From contig JAIOTR010000239.1 of assembly GCA_021106665.1 (NCBI GenBank), positions 1 to 11,643 of the forward strand: DNA of 11,643 nucleotides. The letters run 5' to 3'. The position numbers and the translations under genes are program-made. Below the pieces are notes generated by a model. It was given only the letters and a program-made list of their open reading frames with translations. It had not been told where the DNA came from and searched no databases. This stretch comes from Bacteroidales bacterium. GTDB lineage: Bacteria; Bacteroidota; Bacteroidia; Bacteroidales; JAADJA01. Positions 1 through 7,027 of this stretch are shown piece by piece (positions within the stretch are counted from its first letter, which is position 1; every line of letters begins with the position of its first letter).

Positions 1-69
1 AAAACAGAAAGGATTCCCGGACCAAAAGGAAAACGGGAAATAATTCGGGCAGTAAAACTTAATGTTTAA
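1..69 (+). CDS. 3' end of an unidentified plus-strand gene (partial)
   Basis: Frame 1 is open from the window edge through 22 codons to a TAA at 67-69. The visible tail is basic and reads as a plausible protein C-terminus (it includes IPGPKGKREIIRAVKLNV). The other two plus frames give lower-complexity peptides ending at other stops. The stretch is too short to name a family. If real, the gene converges on the acylphosphatase and its last 11 bases overlap that gene's 3' end, a common tail-to-tail arrangement. It could also be chance, because 22 open codons is weak evidence. Confidence 0.35.
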   Translation, partial: KTERIPGPKGKREIIRAVKLNV

Positions 70-337
70 TTATATCAAAAGACTTATAATCCTTTATTCC
101 ATTAATTTCCTCTTCCTCGATTTCGTTTACCTGAGCCCATAGAGGTCCTTTCCGACACCATTGTCTGAAAAGGTTAAGATTCTCCTCCATTCCCTCGGCT
201 TCGACATATACGCTACCATCCGATTTATTTCTCACAAAACCTTTGACTCCAAAACGGTATGCAGCTTCCATACATGAGAAACGAAATCCTACACCATGGA
301 CTTTTCCTCGTATTACGAGTTTAAAAAGCTTTTTCAT
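59..337 (-). CDS. acyP: Acylphosphatase
   Basis: This is a 92-residue protein of the acylphosphatase family, a small cytosolic enzyme that hydrolyses the carboxyl-phosphate bond of acyl phosphates such as acetyl phosphate or 1,3-bisphosphoglycerate. The family length is about 90-100 residues, so it is complete. The phosphate-binding loop is visible as GKVHGVGFR at residues 11-19 with catalytic Arg19. The second signature, GFVRNKSDGSVYVEAEG, starts at residue 33 and supplies catalytic Asn37. The family's usual Gln in the loop (VQGVGFR) is His14 here, a common substitution. The ATG at 335-337 sits just ahead of a lysine-rich first beta-strand, as is typical. It lies 61 nt downstream of the 189-residue unknown gene and has a candidate promoter in that gap, so it may be transcribed alone or as the end of the minus-strand block. 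Its physiological substrate cannot be read from the sequence. Confidence 0.95.
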   Translation of the reverse strand: MKKLFKLVIRGKVHGVGFRFSCMEAAYRFGVKGFVRNKSDGSVYVEAEGMEENLNLFRQWCRKGPLWAQVNEIEEEEINGIKDYKSFDIIKH

Positions 338-363
338 GTAAATGTGCTAAACGACCTGAAATG

Positions 364-395
364 CGAAAGTAACTAATGTATTTGTATTATCCAAA
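364..395 (-). promoter_or_regulatory. Candidate Bacteroidota promoter for acylphosphatase
   Basis: On the minus strand a TTTG (plus 392-395) is followed after 20 nt by TACTTTCG (plus 364-371), one mismatch from the Bacteroidota -7 consensus TAnnTTTG. The spacing is in the range known for the -33/-7 pair. Transcription would start roughly 20 nt upstream of the ATG at 337. Both elements lie in the gap after the upstream gene's stop codon. Confidence 0.4.
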
Positions 396-398
396 TAT

Positions 399-968
399 TT
401 AAACAGGCAGTCGCTTTTTGATGTGACTCTTTACTCTTTCGTAAACCTGCAATGGTGACAGGTTCCGCCACGATATATCGTTTAATGAGCCCCCAACTGC
501 CAGATAATAATCCAAATAAGCATCTTGAATTTCATCAAGTATATGATCCCTGAAGTTTATACATGCAATCCACCCATTTTCAATATCATCAGCCCATTCC
601 TGGTAATAATCATTTTCCGATGCATGAAAATTCAAAACATTTTCTCCAAGAAGGATAAACTCACTAATTCCGTACTCTATTAAAGCATCAGCTATATTTC
701 TCTTCAGGTACATTATGTCATTATAAAGACAGTCGTTCCATTCACCTAACAATTCAATAATACAGAATCCATTCTCATAACTAACATAGAGTAATTTGAT
801 GTAAAGTGTAGATGAACCAATCTGATCCCACTGTGGATGAATAAAATGGTCGTAAATAGTATTTGAAAACTCAATTTCACTGTATTCCCTGCCATAAAAC
901 GGAGACCTGCTATCTTCGGATGCAATGTACAGATGTCTCCAGCTATAATGTGGTTCAATATCGTGCAT
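399..968 (-). CDS. Conserved Bacteroidota protein of unknown function
   Basis: This is a 189-residue soluble, acidic and aromatic-rich protein with no signal peptide or membrane segment. I recognise the overall pattern as a family that recurs in Bacteroidota genomes without an assigned function. The N-terminal signature is MHDIEPHYSWRHLYIASEDS, then SPFYGREYSE, then IHPQWDQIGSSTLYIKLL (from about residue 43), then ELLGEWNDCLYNDIMYLKRN (from about 72) and FILLGENVLNFHASENDYY (from about 104). The centre alternates beta-strands (LYIKLLYV, GFCIIELLGEW, EFILLGENVL) with helices, suggesting a compact alpha/beta fold. Invariant-looking residues such as the HPQWD and GEWND motifs could form a binding site, but I see no known catalytic motif. 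The ATG at 966-968 opens directly into the conserved N-terminus, which fixes the start. It lies between the glycosyltransferase (93 nt upstream) and the acylphosphatase (61 nt downstream). I do not assign a function. Confidence 0.85.
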   Translation of the reverse strand: MHDIEPHYSWRHLYIASEDSRSPFYGREYSEIEFSNTIYDHFIHPQWDQIGSSTLYIKLLYVSYENGFCIIELLGEWNDCLYNDIMYLKRNIADALIEYGISEFILLGENVLNFHASENDYYQEWADDIENGWIACINFRDHILDEIQDAYLDYYLAVGGSLNDISWRNLSPLQVYERVKSHIKKRLPV

Positions 969-1041
969 CTATTTACTTATCAATTAATATTTTCCTTGTA
1001 TCCTATAACAAAAAAATGATTTCAAATATTTTTTAATGATT

Positions 1042-1049
1042 CAAAATTA
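1042..1049 (-). promoter_or_regulatory. Candidate -7 element for the unknown 189-residue gene
   Basis: The minus strand reads TAATTTTG here, a full match to TAnnTTTG, in the 93-nt gap after the glycosyltransferase and about 73 nt upstream of the ATG at 968. No convincing TTG is found 19-21 nt further upstream, so this rests on the -7 element alone in AT-rich DNA. Confidence 0.25.
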
Positions 1050-1063
1050 AGGAAAATCTTCCT
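1050..1063 (-). terminator. Weak hairpin at the glycosyltransferase stop codon
   Basis: AGGAA and TTCCT form a 5-bp stem around a 4-nt loop, overlapping the TAG stop at 1062-1064 and followed on the minus strand by TAATTTTG. The stem is short and AT-rich and the following T-run is interrupted, so it is at best a weak intrinsic terminator. Confidence 0.2.
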
Positions 1064-3038
1064 AAAACTTTTCATATAATCCATAGATAACAGGATTACC
1101 TTCTCTTACTTCAATTTTAAAATCGTCAATAAAGGCATCCTCAAAACCCGGATTCCAGATATAAGTGGAAACAATAATATCAGGATGATCCAAATCAACA
1201 TCTACCAGTTTAACTGCGAGATAAGCCTTTAGCCTTTTATTCGGTTCATCAATAAACTCCGCAATTTTTGAGGCCCGCCAATCAATTCGCTTACCTTCAG
1301 AAAGAAAATCACAAATCAATGTAGGATTTGCCATCTTACCCGGGAGATACATATCAACAGAAATATAAATTTCATTGGTTCCGCTGTTCGAGATTTTTTC
1401 AAGCTCTCCACTAAATGATGGAGTATACTCAAAATATTTGTTCAACCTTAAAATTTGATCCCCATCATAATTAACACCAGGAGCCAATTGGTAAGATAAT
1501 ACAACATCTTCCCAGCCTTCTGAAAAATGGTCAAAGTAATTTATTGATGAATAGATAATGCTATCGGCAGAATTAAAATCTTGCACATCCGGATTCGTCC
1601 TGGAATAGACAAATAAATTTCCTTTAAACCAGTTTTGTTTGGCAATTACAAATGGATAAAATTCTTCAGCTATTAGTTTATACTCAATCCTGCTAATTGA
1701 CGACCAACCCATTATTAAATACTCAGAAGATTGACTGCTTAAGAATTTCCGGAACTGTTTGAAATCTCCTAAACTATCGATATCATAATAATTCTCGCCA
1801 TCTATCTCAAGTTTTTGAAGATAATACTCTTTTATATTTTGAGGCAATCGAATAATGGTGGTAACATTTTTTTTACCATACTTAGCATTTATTTTATCCG
1901 ACTCAACTAATATTTCTTTATAGGCTGATTTGTATTGAATCTCATAATGATTTCTTTCATAAATCAGCGTATAAATACTCATTGCCATAAAAGCCAAAAC
2001 GATAATAATTTTATAAACCGGTTTAAGGTCTTTATAAAAGGAAAAAACAAAAATGACTAGGAACGGAAATGTAAATAAAAGAACCGAATATTGTAAAAGA
2101 GCATTGACATAAACCGAATAGAAATATCCCACTAAAAAAATTATGGTAAACCAAAGCAAAGCAAGTAACCTAAACTTATTAGTTTGTTTTATCTCTTTAG
2201 AAAGAAACAAAAATCCCAGGAAAATTAAAATACAGGTAATTCCAATTAATCCATAACTGAAATGCAATATGTATTGAAAATAATCCAAAATAAAATTCGG
2301 TTCGGGTTTGCTCAACCAATCCTCAACACCTCCCCGGCCTAATTGCGTAAAGAAAATCGATAAATGAGGGGTGTAAAGGGCAAATATCAATGCACAGGTA
2401 ATTAAATATTTTATTAAACATTTCTTTTTGATAAAAAATAATCCGGAAATACCCACCAATCCAACCAGCAATAAACTAAAATGATGATTATAGGCACATA
2501 ATGCTGCTGACAATGCAAACCCGATTACATTTCGGATAGGTTTTTTTTCTGAATGGAAGACCAACATGGTCCAATACCAAACCATTAGCAGGCAAAGAAA
2601 CAACCCACTTACATAAGGTCTGGCAAACTGGCTGTAGGTTATTGGATATTGCAATACCGAAAGGAAAAGAGCTGTGAACAAACCCACAGTCGGATTAAAC
2701 CACTTAGTTGCAACTTTATACCCCCAAATAATAGAAAGAATGCCAAAAACAATAAATGGAAACTTTACAAAAACCTCAGATTCACCAAACACTTTAACCC
2801 AGTAGTACATAAATACCTGAACACCTGCCGGATGTGTATCTGTAGTTTTTACACCAAAATAAATTAAGTCGCGGAAATTATCAAAACGTGTCCTGAAAAG
2901 CGCTGAAAACTCATCAAAAGAATACGGTAATTCCGAAAAATTATAAAATCGTAAAACAGTACCTGCAATTACAATAACCAGAAGCAGGATATGGTCAATA
3001 CCCAGATATTTTCGCCATATATTTGAACTTTGATTCAT
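1062..3038 (-). CDS. GT39/ArnT-like integral-membrane glycosyltransferase
   Basis: This polytopic GT-C-fold protein of 658 residues would transfer a sugar from a polyprenyl-phosphate donor on the outer face of the inner membrane. Residue numbers here count from a TTG at 3039-3041; I prefer the ATG at 3036-3038, one codon in. After the first membrane helix (about 17-31) comes the periplasmic loop with SFDEFSAL, whose acidic pair D43-E44 matches the catalytic/metal site of GT-C enzymes. DTHPAG (68-73) and YSQFARPY (136-143) are further PMT/ArnT-type signatures. About eleven hydrophobic segments run to about residue 360. A soluble region follows, and from about 485 a beta-rich C-terminal part resembles a periplasmic sugar-binding-type domain. 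An AAGGG lies about 10 nt upstream of the ATG, a possible ribosome binding site. The gene begins 26 nt after the E1 stop, suggesting co-transcription although the functions look unrelated. The acceptor (lipid A, protein or polysaccharide) cannot be read from sequence. Confidence 0.85.
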   Translation of the reverse strand: MNQSSNIWRKYLGIDHILLLVIVIAGTVLRFYNFSELPYSFDEFSALFRTRFDNFRDLIYFGVKTTDTHPAGVQVFMYYWVKVFGESEVFVKFPFIVFGILSIIWGYKVATKWFNPTVGLFTALFLSVLQYPITYSQFARPYVSGLFLCLLMVWYWTMLVFHSEKKPIRNVIGFALSAALCAYNHHFSLLLVGLVGISGLFFIKKKCLIKYLITCALIFALYTPHLSIFFTQLGRGGVEDWLSKPEPNFILDYFQYILHFSYGLIGITCILIFLGFLFLSKEIKQTNKFRLLALLWFTIIFLVGYFYSVYVNALLQYSVLLFTFPFLVIFVFSFYKDLKPVYKIIIVLAFMAMSIYTLIYERNHYEIQYKSAYKEILVESDKINAKYGKKNVTTIIRLPQNIKEYYLQKLEIDGENYYDIDSLGDFKQFRKFLSSQSSEYLIMGWSSISRIEYKLIAEEFYPFVIAKQNWFKGNLFVYSRTNPDVQDFNSADSIIYSSINYFDHFSEGWEDVVLSYQLAPGVNYDGDQILRLNKYFEYTPSFSGELEKISNSGTNEIYISVDMYLPGKMANPTLICDFLSEGKRIDWRASKIAEFIDEPNKRLKAYLAVKLVDVDLDHPDIIVSTYIWNPGFEDAFIDDFKIEVREGNPVIYGLYEKF

Positions 3039-3064
3039 CAATTTTCTTACCCTTATGAGGAAAG

Positions 3065-5482
3065 TTAAAATATCTTTGGATATTTTGTTGGATTTGATTC
3101 GTGCATCAGATTATAAACTGCGTCAAAAACATCTTCGGCATTTGGATTTGAGAAATAATCCCCATCCGTACTGTAGGCTGCCCGATGTTCTTTTGCAGTA
3201 ATGGTTCTTGGTTCAGCATCAAGGTGATAATACCCTTTTTGTTCTTCCAGCACCTTCTGCATCATAAAAGCTGTTGCCCCGCCAGGAACATCTTCATCAA
3301 AAAATACAATTTTATTTGTTTTCCGCAGTGATTTAGAAATTATGTGATCCAAATCAAAAGGCAATAAAGTTTGAACGTCAATTAACTCACAGGATATTGA
3401 AAATTCCTTTAGCTGTTTCACAGCATCCATAGCAATTCGGACACAGGAACCATAGGTAACAATCGTAATGTCATGTCCCTTTTCCATAATCTCAGGAACA
3501 CCAACAGGTGTTTTAAATTCACCAAAATTGGAAGGTATATTTTCTTTTAGACGATAACCATTAAGTGGCTCAATAATCAATGCCGGATCATCAGACTCCA
3601 GAAACAGATTATAAAATCCTGCTGCCTGTGTCATATTCCGTGGCACACATACATACATACCCCTGATTGAATTAATAACCATACTCAATGGCGAACCTGA
3701 ATGCCAAATGCCTTCGAGCCTATGTCCGCGTGTACTTATTATGAGTGGGGCCTTTTGCCCTCCCTTAGTACGATACTGAAGCGTAGCAATATCATCTGAC
3801 ATCACTTGCAACGCATACATTAAATAATCAAAGTACTGGATTTCAGCAATTGGCCGAAAACCTCTCATAGCAAGCCCTAATCCTTGTCCAACAATGGTGG
3901 CTTCCCTGATACCGGTATCAAATATTCTTAAGTCCCCATATTTCTCCTGCAGCCCTTCATAAGTTTGATTTACACCACCGATCTTACCGACATCTTCACC
4001 GAAAACAAGCAGCTGTGGATACTTATCAAATAAACTATCAAAATTATCTCGTAATATGACTCTTCCCGGCACCAATGGTGCATCCTTATTAATTATTGGA
4101 TCAATCGGTTTAATTTTCAGGGCTGATCTAAGAGAATTAGCATATAAATAAGAATTGTATCGCTCAATATTTTCAGTTGTTTCATTATCTAACCATCGTG
4201 TCACATTCTTTTTCAAGGAATTTGAAGGATTACTGCATTGGTCACATATTAATCTCAGGATTTTTCGAGCAGATGAAACGATATCCTTTCTGATGGGTTC
4301 AGCAGCCATTTTCAATTCCCTTTTAATGGCATCTATTTTATCGGTTTTAGCACAATTACAGGTAGTTATATCTACCATCTTCAAAAACTCTTCCCTTTTT
4401 TGCTTTAAGGGGGTCATGTAATTATCCCAGGCATTTTTCTTCGCTTCTTTGGCCCTGTTTATTGCATTATTTTCTATTTTATCAAGTATTTCATCTGATG
4501 CAATTTTTTCTTTGATGATCCATTCCCGCATTTTCCTGATACCATCAAATTCAACTTCCCATTCCAACCTTTGCTTCGATTTATATCGTTCATGCGATCC
4601 TGAAGTAGAATGACCCTGAGGCTGGGTTAACTCACTTATGTGAAAAATGACCGGAACATGTTCTTTACGGCACTTAGCAATTCCTTCCTTGTATATCCTG
4701 CACAATTCAGGGTAATCCCAACCCCGTGCCTTATAAATATAATAACCGGCTCCATTCTCATCTTTCTCAAATCCCTTTAATGCGTCAGAGATGCTCTGCT
4801 TAATCGTTTGATATTTTTTTGGAACAGAAATACCATAACCATCATCCCAAACTGAAATCGCCAGAGGAACCTGTAATACACCTGCAGCATTTAATGTTTC
4901 AAAAAAGACGCCTTCTGAAGTAGAGGAATCCCCAATGGTTCCAAATGCAACCTCATTTCCTTTGATGGTAAATTTATTTACATTTCTAAGTTTCTTGTTG
5001 TTCCTATATAATTTAGAGGCGAAGGCAAGGCCAAGTAACCGCAGCATATGACCTGCCGTTGGGGAAATATCCGCCGAGCAATTTTTAAGCTTTGTTAAAT
5101 CAAGCCAATTGCCTTCCTTATCTATGGTCTTTGAGGCAAAATGATTATTCATCAACCGGCCGGCTGTTTGAGGATTAAATTCTTCGTCAGTATCGCCATA
5201 TAGCTGGGCAAAAAACTCTTCAAGTTTCATAATACCACTGGCAAACATGAAAGTCTGATCACGATAATAACCGGCACGCCAATCTCCTTCAGCAAATACT
5301 TTTGACATTGCTAATTGCGGTATCTCCTTCCCATCACCAAAAATTCCAAATTTTGCTTTACCGGTTAAAGCTTCCCTCCTACCCAGTAAACTAACCTGAC
5401 GGCTTTCATTGGCTAACCTGAAATCGTTAAGGACTTCGTCAATATATTTTTTAGAATACGATTTTGTTTTTTCTTTTGCCAT
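3065..5482 (-). CDS. 2-oxoacid dehydrogenase E1, alpha and beta subunits fused
   Basis: This 805-residue cytosolic thiamine-diphosphate enzyme resembles the branched-chain 2-oxoacid dehydrogenase E1. It would decarboxylate a 2-oxoacid and pass the acyl group to the lipoyl arm of a separate E2. Residues about 1-365 are the alpha half: RAGYYRDQTFMF (69-80), NNHFASK (112-118), the diphosphate/Mg motif region at 184-218, and the loop QGHSTSGSHERYKS (289-302). Residues about 465-805 are the beta half: GEDVGKIGG (495-503), FDTGIREATIVGQG with E527 at the position of the glutamate that activates the cofactor (my alignment), GHRLEGIWHSG with H594, and the C-terminal EDVPGGATAF region. A linker of about 100 residues lies between and carries CNC (375-377) and CDQC (413-416). 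The alpha half has GDS and DD where the canonical motif has GDG and NN; I recall similar changes in Bacteroidota homologues, so the enzyme is probably active. No lipoyl domain is present and E2/E3 are not in this window. It is the first gene of the minus-strand block. The exact substrate is open: branched-chain acids, pyruvate or 2-oxobutyrate. Confidence 0.9.
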   Translation of the reverse strand: MAKEKTKSYSKKYIDEVLNDFRLANESRQVSLLGRREALTGKAKFGIFGDGKEIPQLAMSKVFAEGDWRAGYYRDQTFMFASGIMKLEEFFAQLYGDTDEEFNPQTAGRLMNNHFASKTIDKEGNWLDLTKLKNCSADISPTAGHMLRLLGLAFASKLYRNNKKLRNVNKFTIKGNEVAFGTIGDSSTSEGVFFETLNAAGVLQVPLAISVWDDGYGISVPKKYQTIKQSISDALKGFEKDENGAGYYIYKARGWDYPELCRIYKEGIAKCRKEHVPVIFHISELTQPQGHSTSGSHERYKSKQRLEWEVEFDGIRKMREWIIKEKIASDEILDKIENNAINRAKEAKKNAWDNYMTPLKQKREEFLKMVDITTCNCAKTDKIDAIKRELKMAAEPIRKDIVSSARKILRLICDQCSNPSNSLKKNVTRWLDNETTENIERYNSYLYANSLRSALKIKPIDPIINKDAPLVPGRVILRDNFDSLFDKYPQLLVFGEDVGKIGGVNQTYEGLQEKYGDLRIFDTGIREATIVGQGLGLAMRGFRPIAEIQYFDYLMYALQVMSDDIATLQYRTKGGQKAPLIISTRGHRLEGIWHSGSPLSMVINSIRGMYVCVPRNMTQAAGFYNLFLESDDPALIIEPLNGYRLKENIPSNFGEFKTPVGVPEIMEKGHDITIVTYGSCVRIAMDAVKQLKEFSISCELIDVQTLLPFDLDHIISKSLRKTNKIVFFDEDVPGGATAFMMQKVLEEQKGYYHLDAEPRTITAKEHRAAYSTDGDYFSNPNAEDVFDAVYNLMHESNPTKYPKIF

Positions 5483-5505
5483 TGTAATAAAATGTATTAA
5501 AAGGA

Positions 5506-5513
5506 CAAAAATA
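5506..5513 (-). promoter_or_regulatory. Candidate -7 element for the E1 gene
   Basis: The minus strand reads TATTTTTG, a full match to TAnnTTTG, 23 nt upstream of the E1 ATG, giving a leader of roughly 17 nt. A TTG lies 16 nt further upstream (plus 5530-5532), slightly closer than the usual 19-21 nt. It would drive E1 and probably the glycosyltransferase. Confidence 0.4.
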
Positions 5514-5648
5514 ATAAATGGATGACAAACAATTGCATAATTAAAGTCAAATTTGCCTTATGTTAAAAGATTTCAGCCTGTTAGAATTTTTCGTTCCATT
5601 TTAGAAATAATTTAGAGTGCCAATTTTATTATATCAAAAATATCTGTA

Positions 5649-5656
5649 TACATTTG
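5649..5656 (+). promoter_or_regulatory. Candidate -7 element for the PLP lyase gene
   Basis: TACATTTG matches TAnnTTTG fully and lies 46 nt upstream of the ATG at 5703. No clear TTG occurs at the -33 distance; a T-run is there instead. The palindrome TGTATACA (5645-5652) overlaps it, and TTGCT (5654-5658) pairs with AGCAA (5666-5670) across the expected start of transcription, so a regulator could act here. Confidence 0.4.
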
Positions 5657-5702
5657 CTGCATTGAAGCAAGACACCATTGATAAAAATTAAACAATATAC
5701 TT

Positions 5703-6884
5703 ATGAATATTAAAGACAAAGGATTCAATTCAAAGTTAGTTCATGGAGGAGATTTTCATGACAATTTAGGTAGTGCAGTTACACCCATTTACCAGACTTC
5801 AACATTCTCATTCAAAAGCGCTGATCATGGGGCACAGTGTTTTTCAGGTGAAAGTGACGGATATATTTATACCCGTTTGGGTAATCCAACCATCAACGAC
5901 CTCGAAAAAACAGTTGCAGCGTTGGAAAATGGTTTTGGAGGTATTGCCACTTCTTCAGGAATGGCAGCAGTAAATACTGTTTATCTGGGTATTTTAAGTT
6001 CAGGATCACATATGATTGGGCACAATGCATTATATGGCCCTTCGAGGGCAATCATGGAGTCACTTTATCCAAAATTCAATATTGAATCAGACTTTGTAGA
6101 TGCAACCGAAATAGATCAAGTAATTAATGCAATTCGTCCAAATACAAAACTCATTTTTCTCGAAAGCCCTGCCAATCCTACCATTGGTATTACAGATATT
6201 AAGGCAGTTTGTAAAATTGCCCATGAAAATAACATTTTGGTTTGTGTAGACAATACCTTTTGCAGCCCATACCTTCAGAAACCACTTGATCTTGGGGTTG
6301 ACATTGTTCTTCATTCCATGACAAAATTTATCAATGGCCACGCTGATGTTGTTGCCGGAATGATCGTGACCAAAACTGAAGAACACTATAAATTACTAAG
6401 GGGTGTGATGATGAATGTGGGATGCAATATGGACCCACATCAGGCATTTCTAACTCGCAGGGGATTAAAAACATTAGCCATCCGGATCGACAAAGCGCAA
6501 CAAAGCTCAATTAAAATAGCCGAATACCTGGAAGAACATCCAAAAGTTGAATGGGTCAGGTATCCCGGTTTGAAATCTCACCCGCAATATGAACTCGCTA
6601 AAAAACAAATGGATGGTGCGGGTGCAATGATCAGTTTTGGATTGAATGGTGGCTATAATGCGGGCAAAACCATGATGGATAATGTTAAACTTGCCTTACT
6701 TGCCGTATCATTAGGTGGAATTGAAACATTGATACAGCATCCGGCCTCTATGACACATTCAAAGCTTTCAAAAGAGACCAAAGAAAAAGCTGGTATATCC
6801 GACGGGCTTGTAAGATTGTCGATTGGGATTGAAGAAGTTGAAGATATTATTGCTGATCTTGAACAATCCTTAATAAAAGTTTAA
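5703..6884 (+). CDS. PLP-dependent Cys/Met-metabolism enzyme, methionine gamma-lyase-like
   Basis: This is a complete 393-residue member of the Cys/Met metabolism PLP family (fold type I), cytosolic and expected to be tetrameric. The cofactor lysine is K208 in HSMTK (204-208). D183 in VDNTF should contact the pyridine nitrogen. Y56 and R58 in YIYTRLGNPT should reach the phosphate of the neighbouring subunit, Y111 in ALYG should be the catalytic tyrosine, and R371 in RLSIG should bind the substrate carboxylate. The overall pattern, including QHPASMTHS, is closest to methionine gamma-lyases, which cleave methionine to 2-oxobutyrate, methanethiol and ammonia. However, the three residues considered diagnostic in the Pseudomonas putida enzyme (Cys116, Lys240, Asp241) align with P113, M236 and M237 here. 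Cystathionine gamma-lyase, cystathionine gamma-synthase or a broader Cys/Met lyase is therefore possible. The start ATG has an A-rich leader and no Shine-Dalgarno. The gene is divergent from E1, which could use the 2-oxoacid it releases. Confidence 0.9.
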   Translation: MNIKDKGFNSKLVHGGDFHDNLGSAVTPIYQTSTFSFKSADHGAQCFSGESDGYIYTRLGNPTINDLEKTVAALENGFGGIATSSGMAAVNTVYLGILSSGSHMIGHNALYGPSRAIMESLYPKFNIESDFVDATEIDQVINAIRPNTKLIFLESPANPTIGITDIKAVCKIAHENNILVCVDNTFCSPYLQKPLDLGVDIVLHSMTKFINGHADVVAGMIVTKTEEHYKLLRGVMMNVGCNMDPHQAFLTRRGLKTLAIRIDKAQQSSIKIAEYLEEHPKVEWVRYPGLKSHPQYELAKKQMDGAGAMISFGLNGGYNAGKTMMDNVKLALLAVSLGGIETLIQHPASMTHSKLSKETKEKAGISDGLVRLSIGIEEVEDIIADLEQSLIKV

Positions 6885-7027
6885 CCAAAATAAAACTATA
6901 ACCTGAACGTTTTTCATCTATTATATTACTTAATTTTACAGGCAGAAAGTCCACCGGCAAGGGACTTATATGTTATAATTGATCAATACAAACCAATAAA
7001 CGGTATTTTGTATTTTAATTTGTTATA
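6885..7027 (+). other. Intergenic region between PLP lyase and patatin genes
   Basis: These 143 AT-rich bases contain no gene. AAGTCC (6947-6952) and GGACTT (6962-6967) form a 6-bp stem with a 9-nt loop, but no T-run follows, so it is not a clear terminator. GTATTTT is directly repeated at 7003-7009 and 7010-7016 just before the GTG start. I find no full TAnnTTTG match, so read-through from the lyase gene is possible. Confidence 0.4.

Noticed and set aside
2649..2867. 72-codon plus-strand frame inside the glycosyltransferase gene
   Set aside because: It is antisense to membrane-helix coding sequence and has composition expected from that.
3646..3659. Short ACAT/CATA tetranucleotide repeat in the E1 gene
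   Set aside because: Only about three units, within conserved coding sequence (MYVCVP region); no sign that it acts as a phase-variable tract.
4155..4421. 88-codon plus-strand frame inside the E1 gene
   Set aside because: It is antisense to the E1 linker, has no family resemblance and no promoter or leader.
6087..6386. 99-codon minus-strand frame inside the PLP lyase gene
   Set aside because: It is antisense to the catalytic core containing D183 and K208; no independent gene signal.
6947..6967. AAGTCC / GGACTT stem-loop considered as terminator or small RNA
   Set aside because: A 6-bp stem with 9-nt loop, no following T-run and no other structure; too weak to call.
6974..6979. TATAAT upstream of the patatin gene
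   Set aside because: It resembles the E. coli -10 box, but the Bacteroidota housekeeping sigma factor uses TAnnTTTG, and no -35 partner is visible.
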